From assembly GCF_004000925.1 (NCBI RefSeq), contig NZ_BIME01000001.1, positions 868,001 to 932,000 of the forward strand: 64,000 nucleotides of DNA, written 5' to 3'. Below, piece after piece: positions 9,851 through 18,387 of the stretch; position 1 is the stretch's first letter, and every line of letters begins with the position of its first letter. The notes beneath the pieces were generated by a model. It was not told the DNA's origin. It saw only the letters and a program-made list of their open reading frames with translations, and made no database searches. The DNA comes from Paenibacillus illinoisensis NBRC 15959. GTDB taxonomy: Bacteria; Bacillota; Bacilli; Paenibacillales; Paenibacillaceae. The translations under genes and the position numbers were made by a program.

Positions 9851-10842
9851 TTCCCGCTAATTTCCTTAGATATGCTTTCCACCAATTGGTTCTGCACTGC
9901 AATTCTAGCTTGGCGTACAGCGTTTTTGATCGCATTGCCATCCGCTGATCCATGGCTCTTCACTACCAGTCTGCTCAACCCGAGAAGCGGCGCACCGCCA
10001 TGCTCGGTATAATCCAGTTTCCGTTTCAGCCCGCGCAGCTCAGGCATCAGCACCGCTGCAGCCAGTTTGCTTTTGAGCGAAGATGAGAACTGTTCCTTAA
10101 GCAATGCAAAGATGGCACCTGCTGTGCCTTCCAGTGATTTCAGCAATATGTTGCCGGCAAATCCGTCACAGACAAGCACGTCACATGCACCTGTAAGTAC
10201 ATCGCGAGCTTCCACATTACCGACAAAACGAATCGGAAGCTGCTCCAGTAGCGGATAGGCGTGCTTCGTTAGTTCATTCCCTTTGCCCGGCTCCGTTCCG
10301 ACATTGAGCAATCCCACTCGGGGTGAGTCGACTCCTTGTACTTTCTGCCGATATAAGCTACCCATAAGTCCATATTGTGCCAAATGTTCGGGCTTGGCAT
10401 CCATGTTGGCACCCAGGTCAAGCGCAAGCACCCCAACATCATCTATTGTTGGAATCATCGGTGCAAGTGCCGGTCGTTCAATACCTTCCATGCGGCCCAC
10501 CACCAGCAGACCAGTTGTCATAAGCGCTCCGGTATTACCTGCAGAGATCATGGCATCTGCTTCGCCTTCCTTAAGCATGCGGCCCGCGACCACCATGGAA
10601 GCATCCTTTTTGCGACGAACGGCCTTAACAGGTTCGTCATCCGAACCGATCACTTCCGAAGCATGACGAACAGACAGGTTAGCTGGCTTCGCAGCGGACT
10701 GATTCAAAAGCGGTTCCAGCTTGGCTTCATCGCCAACAAGCACGATCTGTGTATCTGCCCATTCCGTAGCGGCAGCAATTGCACCTTCTACCGTTGCCTG
10801 GGGTGCATGATCGCCTCCCATGGCATCAATGACGATTTTCAT
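9847..10842 (-). CDS. plsX: Phosphate acyltransferase PlsX
   Basis: Peripheral membrane enzyme that makes acyl-phosphate from acyl-ACP, the donor for PlsY in phosphatidic acid synthesis. It has 331 residues with the typical start MKIVIDAMGGDHAP, then SAGNTGALM, a GLLNVGTEPGKGN segment and DVLVCDGFAGNI. It overlaps the fapR stop by four bases (ATGA) and the fabH start by four bases (GTGA), so fapR, plsX and fabH are probably translationally coupled. GGGAGG precedes the ATG. This order is the FapR operon known from Bacillus, with fabH inserted. Confidence 0.97.
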   Translation of the reverse strand: MKIVIDAMGGDHAPQATVEGAIAAATEWADTQIVLVGDEAKLEPLLNQSAAKPANLSVRHASEVIGSDDEPVKAVRRKKDASMVVAGRMLKEGEADAMISAGNTGALMTTGLLVVGRMEGIERPALAPMIPTIDDVGVLALDLGANMDAKPEHLAQYGLMGSLYRQKVQGVDSPRVGLLNVGTEPGKGNELTKHAYPLLEQLPIRFVGNVEARDVLTGACDVLVCDGFAGNILLKSLEGTAGAIFALLKEQFSSSLKSKLAAAVLMPELRGLKRKLDYTEHGGAPLLGLSRLVVKSHGSADGNAIKNAVRQARIAVQNQLVESISKEISGK

Positions 10843-11441
10843 TCCAGATGACCTCCCTCTAGGCTGTCGTCTCCACCCGAACGGTAGATGACAAAGTTGC
10901 CTTGAAACACCATTTCCTCACCTACATAGGTGAAGACTTCAACTTTTGCTTTCCCCTTTTGACCCGAGATCGATCTCACATACGCTTTCGCAATACATTT
11001 CTCGGCCAGATGAACCGAACGAACAAATCGAATATCGGCCGAAGCCGTCAATGCAATCTCGTCATTAATGACAGCGACGGCCAGGGAGTTAGCCTGGGCA
11101 AATACATAGTGACCACGAGCAATTCCCGTCCTCGAAAACACATGCTCTTCCTTGATCTCAAACAAGGAGATCCCACTTTTGTCCAGCTGCAAATCTACAA
11201 TATCACCGATAATCTCATGCAGAGGCAGCGAGCGTACCTGGTCATACGAACGCTCTGCCATCAGTTTCATTCGTTCACGAAGCTCGGGAATCCCCAGCTC
11301 CAGACGGTCGAGGCGAATCGTTTGAATACTCACCTTCAATTGGCGCGTAAGTTCCTGATCCGTCACAAACGGATTGTCTTCGATCATTTTGGTCAATTGC
11401 TGCTGCCTCTGTCTCTTCGGTACACGTTCGATGCCTGACAC
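10839..11441 (-). CDS. fapR: Fatty acid and phospholipid biosynthesis repressor FapR
   Basis: Global repressor of lipid synthesis genes, released from DNA by malonyl-CoA in Bacillus. It has 200 residues. The N-terminal DeoR-like winged helix (about 15-60) contains TDQELTRQLKVSIQTIRLDR, and the C-terminal hot-dog thioesterase-like domain (about 75-190) contains FSRTGIARGHYVFAQANSLA and the ligand-site segment ALTASADIRF. The annotated start is GTG, preceded by a G-run with almost no spacing, so the true start is not certain. An almost ideal FapR box lies in its own promoter, which predicts autoregulation of the whole fapR-to-rnc operon. Confidence 0.96.
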   Translation of the reverse strand: MSGIERVPKRQRQQQLTKMIEDNPFVTDQELTRQLKVSIQTIRLDRLELGIPELRERMKLMAERSYDQVRSLPLHEIIGDIVDLQLDKSGISLFEIKEEHVFSRTGIARGHYVFAQANSLAVAVINDEIALTASADIRFVRSVHLAEKCIAKAYVRSISGQKGKAKVEVFTYVGEEMVFQGNFVIYRSGGDDSLEGGHLE

Positions 11442-11579
11442 CCCCCGCTGTATCGTATAAGAAAGCGTCCCATGCAGGTCCGTTCTATCATTTCACTTCG
11501 TTCTCTATAATTGAGCCTCTGATCTTCAGAGGTTATTCAACACACGAATTTATGGTTCTTCTCTATGTAACCCCAAATC

Positions 11580-11596
11580 TTAGAACCTGGTACTAA
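11580..11596 (-). promoter_or_regulatory. FapR operator in the fapR promoter
   Basis: The 17-bp imperfect palindrome TTAGAACCTGGTACTAA matches the known FapR box type (TTAG-ACC-N-GGT-CTAA) with one arm mismatch. It lies directly downstream of the predicted -10 box, so bound FapR would cover the start of transcription. Confidence 0.88.
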
Positions 11597-11623
11597 AGCA
11601 TAGTATATCTCATCCTGTGTCAA
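11597..11623 (-). promoter_or_regulatory. Sigma-A type promoter of the fapR operon
   Basis: On the minus strand TTGACA (11618-11623) and TATGCT (11597-11602) are separated by 15 bp, slightly short. A one- or two-base shift of the -35 box gives a 16-17 bp spacer. The FapR operator abuts the -10 box. Confidence 0.65.
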
Positions 11624-11756
11624 AAAGAAAGACTGGGCGGGCAAAAACCACTCTCTGCTAAACAGCCGCTCTCCTGCATTCTACGAATCTTTCTTCTTTA
11701 AACAATCAACCGAAGTCAGTCCAGCCCTTAACACGAACATGAATTTGAACATTCAA

Positions 11757-11793
11757 AAAAAGTAGTACCTCATCGAAATGAAGTACTACTTGA
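11757..11793 (-). terminator. Terminator of the yceD-rpmF operon
   Basis: AGTAGTAC and GTACTACT pair with an inner TCAT/ATGA extension around a CGAA tetraloop (11761-11790). On the minus strand this is followed by seven T. It isolates rpmF from the fapR operon. Confidence 0.9.
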
Positions 11794-11803
11794 TGTCTAA
11801 CTA

Positions 11804-11977
11804 TTATTGAGAGATGATCTCTCTTGCTTTGTACGTTCCGCACACTTTGCACACGTGGTGAGCAAGCTTCAATTCGCCGCATTGTTCACATTTCACCATG
11901 CCCGGTACAGCCAATTTAAAGTGAGTGCGACGTTTGTCGCGACGCGTCTTGGACGTTCTCCGTTGAGGTACTGCCAT
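11804..11977 (-). CDS. rpmF: 50S ribosomal protein L32
   Basis: Small 57-residue protein of the large ribosomal subunit. The N-terminal basic segment [20 protein letters not shown] is canonical. It is the zinc-binding (C+) form, with C30-x2-C33 and C43-x2-C46. The ATG at 11977 is chosen because AGGAGGTG lies just before it. An in-frame ATG three codons upstream overlaps that site. It is co-transcribed with the DUF177 protein gene upstream, a pairing conserved widely in bacteria, and is followed by a strong terminator. Confidence 0.97.
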   Translation of the reverse strand: MAVPQRRTSKTRRDKRRTHFKLAVPGMVKCEQCGELKLAHHVCKVCGTYKAREIISQ

Positions 11978-12040
11978 TATTCCCACCTCCTTATCAAAAT
12001 CAACCTTTGCAGGTAGTTGTTACACTAGATTTTCATTTGC

Positions 12041-12547
12041 TCATTTAAAAAAATCCTTGAGCCCTGCAAGCCGCGGGTCGATAACTTCGTTATCGCAACC
12101 GCAGTCACCCTCGTTCAGCTCATGGCCACACTTTGGACATAGCCCTTTGCATGTATCGCTGCATAGCGGTATAAACGGTAGGTGCAGCAGAAAAGCTTCC
12201 TCGGCATATAGCTTCAGATCGATGTCCTCTCCATCCACATAGACAGTATCATCTTCTTCAGGCAAGTCCTCCGGCTGTTCTCCCTGCTTGAATTGCTCAT
12301 GAAAATCAATATGAAGATGTTCACTAATCGGCTTGAGACAACGTGAGCACAACATGTCCACTCCTGCTGACACTTTGCCATGAACATCCACCACGCCCCC
12401 CGTTGCTTGTTCTGCAGATAAATCCGCAGTCAGCGGGGTAACGGCTGTGATATCTTGTCGGTTAGAAATCAGTTCCTTAATATCCCACTGTTCATTGAAC
12501 TGCAGGGGTCGGTCACTGATAGCCACTTTGCGAAATGGCAATAACAT
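12041..12547 (-). CDS. DUF177/YceD family protein, 23S rRNA accumulation factor
   Basis: Member of the DUF177 (YceD) family, whose gene almost always precedes rpmF. In E. coli and plants its members are needed for 23S rRNA accumulation, so a role in 50S assembly is likely here. It has 168 residues with the family features: a first cysteine pair in LCSRCLKP (about 66-73), an acidic middle, and a C-terminal cysteine-rich segment with CSDTCKGLCPKCG and DCGCD that looks metal-binding. The ATG follows GGAGTGA. The promoter is about 160 bp upstream, giving a long leader. Confidence 0.9.
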   Translation of the reverse strand: MLLPFRKVAISDRPLQFNEQWDIKELISNRQDITAVTPLTADLSAEQATGGVVDVHGKVSAGVDMLCSRCLKPISEHLHIDFHEQFKQGEQPEDLPEEDDTVYVDGEDIDLKLYAEEAFLLHLPFIPLCSDTCKGLCPKCGHELNEGDCGCDNEVIDPRLAGLKDFFK

Positions 12548-12709
12548 TTCCCATCACTCCAAACGAAACCAATTTCATAATTCGTGTTAAATACTTTACG
12601 GCAGTTATACAGATCAAGTCTGATCGTTGTGCACTTCATATCTTGACTGTATGTATTCTGACGATTCATCGTTAAAAGTATTATGAAATTGACTTAACAA
12701 ACAAAAATC

Positions 12710-12739
12710 ATTATACCGATTTTCCAAGACGTTTGTCAA
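12710..12739 (-). promoter_or_regulatory. Sigma-A promoter of yceD-rpmF
   Basis: On the minus strand consensus TTGACA (12734-12739) and TATAAT (12710-12715) are separated by 18 bp. The predicted transcript has a leader of about 155 nt before the yceD start. Confidence 0.85.
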
Positions 12740-12878
12740 CACTTTTAACTTTACACCCTTTTGGAAAAGAAAGATACCCGAACGATAAAAACACTCTTCA
12801 GCATTATAAACTTTCTCTCCGCCATACTACAAGCTAATCCTTTTACTTGCATGACGGACACATTTCTTTAATTATTCA

Positions 12879-12894
12879 TGTGATGTAGATCACA
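12879..12894 (+). promoter_or_regulatory. CRP/FNR-type binding site upstream of hmp
   Basis: TGTGA-TGTAGA-TCACA is a perfect dyad of the CRP/FNR type. A -10 box TATACT lies at 12916-12921, so a start near 12928 puts the dyad centre at about -41.5, the class II activator position. In Bacillus the protein that reads this consensus is Fnr. Confidence 0.75.
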
Positions 12895-12915
12895 CGTCCC
12901 CCTTTAGACCCTATC

Positions 12916-12921
12916 TATACT
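12916..12921 (+). promoter_or_regulatory. -10 box of the hmp promoter
   Basis: TATACT, with no good -35 hexamer at the usual distance. The activator box takes that place, which fits an activator-dependent promoter. Confidence 0.55.
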
Positions 12922-13002
12922 TGCTATATGCCACGCATAATAGATAAATGGCGCAAGGTTATCCATCTAATTTGTCAATCCATTTATAGGAGGAAAAAAT
13001 CC

Positions 13003-14241
13003 ATGTTAAATGAAAATACAATTCGAGTGATTAAATCCACCGTACCAGTACTTGAAGTTCACGGCGAGGCCATTACCAGCCATTTCTATAAAACAATGTT
13101 TGCACATCATCCTGAACTGCTGAACATTTTCAATCACGCTAACCAAAAACAGGGACGGCAGCAGGCCGCTCTTGCCAATATGGTATACGCTGCTGCCCTG
13201 CATATTGATAATCTAGCCGCAGTCCTGCCAGCCGTGCGCCAGGTCGCGCACAAACACCGCAGTCTCGGCATCGCCCCGGAACAATACGAAATCGTGGGCA
13301 CGTATTTGCTGAAAGCGATCAAGGATGTGCTGGGGGATGCTGCGACCGAGGAGATTATTTCTGCGTGGGCAGAAGCCTACAATGTCATTGCGGGTGTTTT
13401 TATTGGATTAGAGAAGGATCTGTACACAGCGAGCGAGAACCAAAACGGTGGCTGGGAAGGTTTCCGATCCTTCCAGGTTGCTAAAAAGGTAAAGGAGAAC
13501 GACCTGATTACTTCCTTTTATCTGATGCCAACGGACGGCAACCTCATAGCAACATATCAACCTGGACAGTATATCAGCCTCCGGATGAAACCTGCGGGGA
13601 ATGCCTATGCCCAAATTAGACAGTACAGCCTTTCGGAAGCTCCAGGAAAACCGTATTATCGCATTTCCGTTAAACGTGAGAGTGCTGTGATGGAACGACC
13701 AGATGGTGTAATATCCACCTATTTGCATGACCATATCACTGAAGGAGACTTGGTCGAATTGTCTGCTCCTGCAGGCGATTTCACACTGAACCCGGAGGAT
13801 TCACGCGATGTCGTATTATTGAGCGGTGGCGTTGGCCTCACTCCGATGATCAGCATGTTGAACACGCTGGTTGACAGGAATGTCCAGCGTTCCGTCACTT
13901 TTGTTCATGCTGCCCTGAATGGCGAAGTTCATGCTTTCCGGGATCATGTAAATACATTGGCAGAACAGCATGAGAACGTACAGGCATTGTATTGTTATGC
14001 TCAGCCAACACCAGATGACCGCGAGCAATCGCGTTTTCACAGAGAGGGTTATATTGATGCAGCCTGGCTGTCACAGATGATCCGCGAGCCCCTGGAATCC
14101 GATTACTATTTGACCGGTTCTGTCCCCTTTATGCAGACGATGTATGCGGCACTGGGCGAGATTGGCGTTTCACCTGAGAATATTCATTATGAGTTCTTTG
14201 GTCCCAAAACAAACCTGATTCCTGCACCGGAAGCCATTTAA
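13003..14241 (+). CDS. hmp: Flavohemoprotein, nitric oxide dioxygenase
   Basis: Converts NO and O2 to nitrate using NAD(P)H, and is the main aerobic NO detoxification enzyme. It has 412 residues. The N-terminal globin domain (1-140) has distal Y29 and Q53 and proximal H85 in AHKHRSLGI. The FAD domain has RQYSLSEAP. The NAD domain has LSGGVGLTPM and ends at YEFFGP. The ATG at 13003 follows AGGAGG by 9 bp, and an in-frame start 25 codons upstream is not needed. The FNR-type box at -41.5 suggests induction under low oxygen. I saw no clear NsrR-like AT-rich palindrome. Confidence 0.96.
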   Translation: MLNENTIRVIKSTVPVLEVHGEAITSHFYKTMFAHHPELLNIFNHANQKQGRQQAALANMVYAAALHIDNLAAVLPAVRQVAHKHRSLGIAPEQYEIVGTYLLKAIKDVLGDAATEEIISAWAEAYNVIAGVFIGLEKDLYTASENQNGGWEGFRSFQVAKKVKENDLITSFYLMPTDGNLIATYQPGQYISLRMKPAGNAYAQIRQYSLSEAPGKPYYRISVKRESAVMERPDGVISTYLHDHITEGDLVELSAPAGDFTLNPEDSRDVVLLSGGVGLTPMISMLNTLVDRNVQRSVTFVHAALNGEVHAFRDHVNTLAEQHENVQALYCYAQPTPDDREQSRFHREGYIDAAWLSQMIREPLESDYYLTGSVPFMQTMYAALGEIGVSPENIHYEFFGPKTNLIPAPEAI

Positions 14242-14286
14242 TTTATCTCCAGAAGTAATAATAAAGGATCATCCATGACTCCCCTG

Positions 14287-14330
14287 AAAGCACGGGCCGT
14301 ATTCATTTGAATGCGACACCGTGCTTTTTT
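14287..14330 (+). terminator. Terminator of hmp
   Basis: AAAGCACGG (14287-14295) pairs with CCGTGCTTT, followed by a T-run ending at 14330. Confidence 0.85.
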
Positions 14331-14497
14331 GGCGTTTTCTTAACGCTTTTATTTGAATAACGATGCTCGTATCCCCTATTATTAAGCAAGACGTTTCTGC
14401 TCGGCGAAGCAGCAATGACATTAATCGACCAATGCGAACAAAATCCCAGTCAGGTATTGAAGATATATAACATTGTTATTGAAAGGAGTGCCCACTG

Positions 14498-15730
14498 ATG
14501 AAAGCTGTAGGTGTGATTGTGGAATATAATCCGCTGCATAACGGACATGTCTATCACTTGAATGAGGCCAGACGTCTAAGCGGTGCAGATGCCCTTGTGG
14601 CCGTCATGAGCGGCCCTTTTCTCCAGCGCGGGGAACCCGCCATTGTGGGCAAAAGGGCTCGGACCGAGATGGCGCTGCACGCAGGAGCCGATCTGGTGAT
14701 TGAGCTGCCGGTTGCTTATGCGGTACAACCGGCGGAATGGTTTGCCTTCGGTGCGGTCTCGCTGCTGCACCGCACCGGGGTCGTGGACTCGCTCTGCTTC
14801 GGCAGCGAGTCCGGCGACCTGGACAGCCTGCAGCGCATTGCGCGCGTGCTGGCTGTGGAGCCCGCAGGGCTGCGCGAGGACATCGCGCGCCGCCTGCGGG
14901 AAGGCGCCAGCTACCCCGCCGCGTACGCAGGCGCGGCAGCAGCGCTGGCGCCCGGCGGCGTGAGCGAAGCTGCCGCCGCCGCACTGCTCGGGCAGCCCAA
15001 CAATTCGCTTGGGCTGCACTACCTGATCGCGCTGGAACGACTCGGCAGCGCGATCCAGCCCTTGACGACGGCACGCACCGGTGCCGCGTATCATGAGGCG
15101 ACGCCCGGACCGGGGGCGATCGCCAGTGCAACAGCCGTCCGCCGCCTGCTGATGGCGGACGGGCCCCAGGCCGCCGCGCCGTATGTGCCGGCGGCAACAC
15201 TTGCCATTCTGCTGCGCGAATGGCAAGCGGGAAGCGCTCCCGTGCACTGGGAGCGCTTCGCCCAGCCGCTGCTGCACACCGCGGCGACCCGCCGTGCCTC
15301 CGAGCTGGCAAATATCGCCGAAGTCACGGAAGGATTGGAGCACAGGCTGCTCCGCACACTGGCTCAGCTTCCGGAGCCATCGGTTGAATCGCTGCTGGAT
15401 GCACTCAAAACCAGGCGGTATACGCGCACCAAGCTGCAGCGAATGTTGACCCATATTCTGTTGAATCATGCCAAGGCTGAATTTACCCCGGACATGCTAG
15501 CCGAAGGACCTGGTTATCTTCGTGTCCTTGGATTCAATTCACTGGGCCAAAGTCTCTTGAAACAGATGAAAACGGCTTCGTCCCTTCCTGTTGTGCTGAA
15601 ACCCTCTGCCTTTACTCACAACCAGCTGGAGCTTGATGTGCAGGCACAAGCAGCGTATGCCCTCTCTTATGAGCAGACGGACACACGAGCCATGTATAGC
15701 GATTATTATGAGCCGCCAGTTCGATGCTAA
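14498..15730 (+). CDS. tmcAL: tRNA(Met) cytidine acetate ligase TmcAL (YlbM)
   Basis: ATP- and acetate-dependent enzyme that makes N4-acetylcytidine at the wobble position of elongator tRNA(Met), as shown for the Bacillus homologue. It has 410 residues. The nucleotidyltransferase signature HNGH lies in YNPLHNGHVYHL (about 10-21), followed by MSGPFLQRGEPAI and the C-terminal NALKTRRYT-type RNA-binding region (here DALKTRRYTRTKLQRM). The ATG follows AAAGGAGTG. The middle of the gene (about 14740-15330) is far more GC-rich than both ends and than the neighbours, which also produces long antisense open frames. Confidence 0.93.
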   Translation: MKAVGVIVEYNPLHNGHVYHLNEARRLSGADALVAVMSGPFLQRGEPAIVGKRARTEMALHAGADLVIELPVAYAVQPAEWFAFGAVSLLHRTGVVDSLCFGSESGDLDSLQRIARVLAVEPAGLREDIARRLREGASYPAAYAGAAAALAPGGVSEAAAAALLGQPNNSLGLHYLIALERLGSAIQPLTTARTGAAYHEATPGPGAIASATAVRRLLMADGPQAAAPYVPAATLAILLREWQAGSAPVHWERFAQPLLHTAATRRASELANIAEVTEGLEHRLLRTLAQLPEPSVESLLDALKTRRYTRTKLQRMLTHILLNHAKAEFTPDMLAEGPGYLRVLGFNSLGQSLLKQMKTASSLPVVLKPSAFTHNQLELDVQAQAAYALSYEQTDTRAMYSDYYEPPVRC

Positions 15731-15774
15731 ACATTGTATTGTAAATAAATTGTTCATAAATGTTCTCATCAAAA

Positions 15775-15822
15775 AAATCCCCTATGTCGTGTCGTTTATT
15801 CAAACGATCGCATAGGGGATTT
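15775..15822. terminator. Bidirectional terminator between tmcAL and ylbL
   Basis: AAATCCCCTATG pairs perfectly with CATAGGGGATTT around a 24-base loop. A and T runs on both sides suit both converging genes. Confidence 0.88.
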
Positions 15823-15890
15823 CCATTTGTCTGCTCTTACTTTTCCTTGATAACGCACTTGTTCCTAATCACATAATCCATTTCAAGCTT

Positions 15891-16931
15891 TTATGATTTG
15901 GCAGACAATGTTTTCAGATAAGCCAGGGCATCATCTACCGTATTCACAGGAACCAGCTTCATTTTAGTGCCAATCTGTTCGGCTTTGGCTTCGGCTTCCT
16001 GATAATTCTGTTTCGGAACGAAGAAAATCTCCGCCTCTTTTCGATCCGCAGCAACGATTTTATGCACCACACCACCAATTGGACCGACTACGCCTTCCTT
16101 GGTGATCGTGCCCGTGCCGGCTATTCGGTGACCTTGGGTAAGGTCCCCGGGAGTAAGCTGATTATAAATTTCCAGGGTAAACATCAATCCGGCCGAAGGA
16201 CCCCCAACCTGAGTATCCGTAAACGTAATTTGTTTATTCGAATCTTCGGGTTTTACTTTCTGTACGGTTCCGATCATTACACCCAGCCCAGGCCGGGTAG
16301 CACCCGTTTTGCTGTCTTTTACTTCAATCAGCTTCACATCACGGCTAATCGTCTCGCCTCCGCGTTCCAATTGCATTTCTACCGTATCTCCCACTTTTTT
16401 ATCCTTCAACAGGGCAGATAATACCGTGTTATCCGGTGTAGCTGTGCCATTCACACCCAGGATAATGTCACCAGGAGCAATATCTCCCTGTGGTTTCGGA
16501 TCCTCCGACAAACCAAACACGAAGATATGTTCAGGAACAATGGAATACTTAACACCCGCCTGCTCATAAGCCGCTTCCATGGCGGAAGATTGGGAATCGC
16601 TCATGAACCATACCTGTTCGGCCGAGTACTCGGCTTCCGTTTTTCCTTGCAGGCGGTCTTCCTTTTTGTCAATTTGCATATTTCGGTTAAACAAGGACGT
16701 ACCCAGCAAAAACACATTGGCATACGTTGCCGACACCGTCGTCATCATGAATACACCACGTTCTTCCTGGTCCCCATCCTTCACCGTAACCATCGGTTTT
16801 ACTTCATCCGCGCTGCCAGGCATATAGATGATATATGGCGTTGGCATATACACTGCAACATAGACAACCAGAGCCACCACGATCACAAAGATCGAAGCTC
16901 TGAAGCCGCCAGATTTTCGAATCCGATTCAT
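15891..16931 (-). CDS. ylbL: PDZ and Lon-domain membrane protease, YlbL/SepM family
   Basis: Membrane-anchored serine protease. Relatives include B. subtilis YlbL, linked to removal of the division inhibitor YneA, and streptococcal SepM. It has 346 residues: one membrane segment at about 12-30, an extracellular region, a PDZ domain (about 130-205), and a Lon-type proteolytic domain with nucleophile S246 in VGGPSAGLMF and K291 in HKIVAADRK forming a Ser-Lys dyad. The ATG at 16931 (MNRIRKSGGF) is preferred because it places the membrane segment at the N terminus. Its ribosome binding site (GGGGG) is weak, and upstream in-frame ATGs have none. It is divergent from ylbJ by about 200 bp. Confidence 0.9.
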   Translation of the reverse strand: MNRIRKSGGFRASIFVIVVALVVYVAVYMPTPYIIYMPGSADEVKPMVTVKDGDQEERGVFMMTTVSATYANVFLLGTSLFNRNMQIDKKEDRLQGKTEAEYSAEQVWFMSDSQSSAMEAAYEQAGVKYSIVPEHIFVFGLSEDPKPQGDIAPGDIILGVNGTATPDNTVLSALLKDKKVGDTVEMQLERGGETISRDVKLIEVKDSKTGATRPGLGVMIGTVQKVKPEDSNKQITFTDTQVGGPSAGLMFTLEIYNQLTPGDLTQGHRIAGTGTITKEGVVGPIGGVVHKIVAADRKEAEIFFVPKQNYQEAEAKAEQIGTKMKLVPVNTVDDALAYLKTLSAKS

Positions 16932-17136
16932 CGCATGAGCCCCCGTTCTTTGCGTTTCTTCCATAATTATAAGTCTAACATCCTCATTCTCACGCATACA
17001 ATGGTACAGGCCGGATAGGCCGCAGTATTCTGTCGCTTGTCCGGTCAAGGCCGAACCGTCCTCTGGACGTCATTCGGCCGTCCAATCCGATTACTGCAGC
17101 CGAATGAATCGGCGCTATTTCATATGAGGTGAAACG

Positions 17137-18387
17137 ATGACAATGCAGACCGAGGTTACAGGATCCAACCCGATCAGGTCGGTACTACTTAGTACCGGCG
17201 CTTTGTTACTGGTCGTCGCTGTAGTTGTATCTCCGAAAGATGCCTTCGATGCCTCCATTCAAGGGTTGGACATCTGGTGGAAAATTATCTTCCCGGCAAT
17301 GCTTCCGTTTCTGATGCTGTCGCAAATGCTCACTGCATTTGGTTTTACAGACGCTCTCGGCGTCTTGCTGGGACCCCTGATGCAGCGTTGGTTTCGCCTA
17401 CCCGGCGATGCTGGACTAGCCCTTGCCGTCGGCATGTGTGGAGGATTTCCTGCTGGGGCTGACACGGCGCAACGTTTGGTTCGGGATCAACAAATAACCG
17501 GCAAACAGGCCATTATTCTGGTCGCTGCAGCTCATTTCACCAATCCGATGATGATCATTTTGGTCATAGGTGCCGCTTTTCTTCACCAGCCTGCTGCCGG
17601 ATACTTTCTGCTTATAATTCATTGGCTCAGTGGATGGATTGCTGCAATGATTGCCATTCGGCTCAATCGCCGTCGTCAAAAACAGACCACTACAGCCAGT
17701 CCCCCCAAACGGAGCCCGCAACATGGACTTTGGTTCCAAATGATGAACGCAGCCCGTGAAGCCCAGGCCCGAGATGGCCGCGGGTTCGGTAAACTGCTAG
17801 GTGACACCGTATCTCATGCGGTACAGACGCTAATGATGACTGGTGGTTACATCATCGGTTTTGCCGTGTTTATACGACTTCTGGGCCTGTACATCACACC
17901 CGGCAGTTCGGCTGCCCTCTGGCCTTCTGTATTGGAAGTGCATTTGGGCACATACCATTTAAGTCAAACGTCATGGGCTCCCATACTTACGATTTCCCTG
18001 ATTGCTGCGGTTCTTGGTTGGGGCGGACTGTGCTCCCATTTACAAGTCTCAGCAGTGATGAAGTCAGCCGGATTGGCAGCCAAGAGCATGATCTATTTTG
18101 CTGCTGTACGTTTGCTTCATGCGTTGATTGCCTTTTCCTTAAGTGTCTTCCTATGGATACCCTTCAGCCGTTATAGTGCAGAGGTATGGGCTCCGTTCTG
18201 GCCTTCTGCAAGCGCGGATGAGACGACTCTGCTGCCGATGCAATCCCAGCTTGAAGGCAACACCGCTGCGGCAGAGATTTTATGGAGCAGCTTCCCGGCA
18301 GTCTGTATCGGACTTGCGATCATTCTTGCCATTATGATCAGCCTGTCGGGCTTGACCCACTGGTTTAACCGCCGTTTTTCTCGCTGA
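17137..18387 (+). CDS. ylbJ: Sporulation integral membrane protein YlbJ
   Basis: Polytopic membrane protein with a nucleoside-recognition/Gate fold. In B. subtilis it is made in the mother cell under sigma E and is needed for heat-resistant spores. It has 416 residues with about eight hydrophobic segments, and typical features [17 protein letters not shown] and [10 protein letters not shown]. The ATG follows GAGGTGA. Its 3' end overlaps the convergent coaD gene by 23 bp. I could not confirm a sigma-E promoter in the short upstream gap. Its presence supports an endospore-forming host. Confidence 0.92.
   Translation: MTMQTEVTGSNPIRSVLLSTGALLLVVAVVVSPKDAFDASIQGLDIWWKIIFPAMLPFLMLSQMLTAFGFTDALGVLLGPLMQRWFRLPGDAGLALAVGMCGGFPAGADTAQRLVRDQQITGKQAIILVAAAHFTNPMMIILVIGAAFLHQPAAGYFLLIIHWLSGWIAAMIAIRLNRRRQKQTTTASPPKRSPQHGLWFQMMNAAREAQARDGRGFGKLLGDTVSHAVQTLMMTGGYIIGFAVFIRLLGLYITPGSSAALWPSVLEVHLGTYHLSQTSWAPILTISLIAAVLGWGGLCSHLQVSAVMKSAGLAAKSMIYFAAVRLLHALIAFSLSVFLWIPFSRYSAEVWAPFWPSASADETTLLPMQSQLEGNTAAAEILWSSFPAVCIGLAIILAIMISLSGLTHWFNRRFSR

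Larger units (their letters stand above)
11442..11803. other. Intergenic region between rpmF and fapR
   Basis: These 362 bp hold the rpmF terminator at the right and the FapR-regulated promoter at 11580-11623. The stretch 11624-11756 shows no other feature, and the leader 11442-11579 shows no clear structure. Confidence 0.6.
12548..13002. other. Divergent control region between yceD and hmp
   Basis: It contains the yceD leader and promoter (12548-12739), about 140 AT-rich bp without a clear feature, and then the hmp activator box, promoter and 75-nt leader. Confidence 0.6.

Noticed and set aside
12469..12669. 66-codon minus-strand frame at the start of the DUF177 gene
   Set aside because: Overlaps the leader and start of yceD in another frame and has no family features.
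14576..15469. Long antisense frames (297 and 235 codons) in tmcAL
   Set aside because: They arise from the GC-rich segment, where stop codons are rare. The plus-strand TmcAL frame carries the family motifs.
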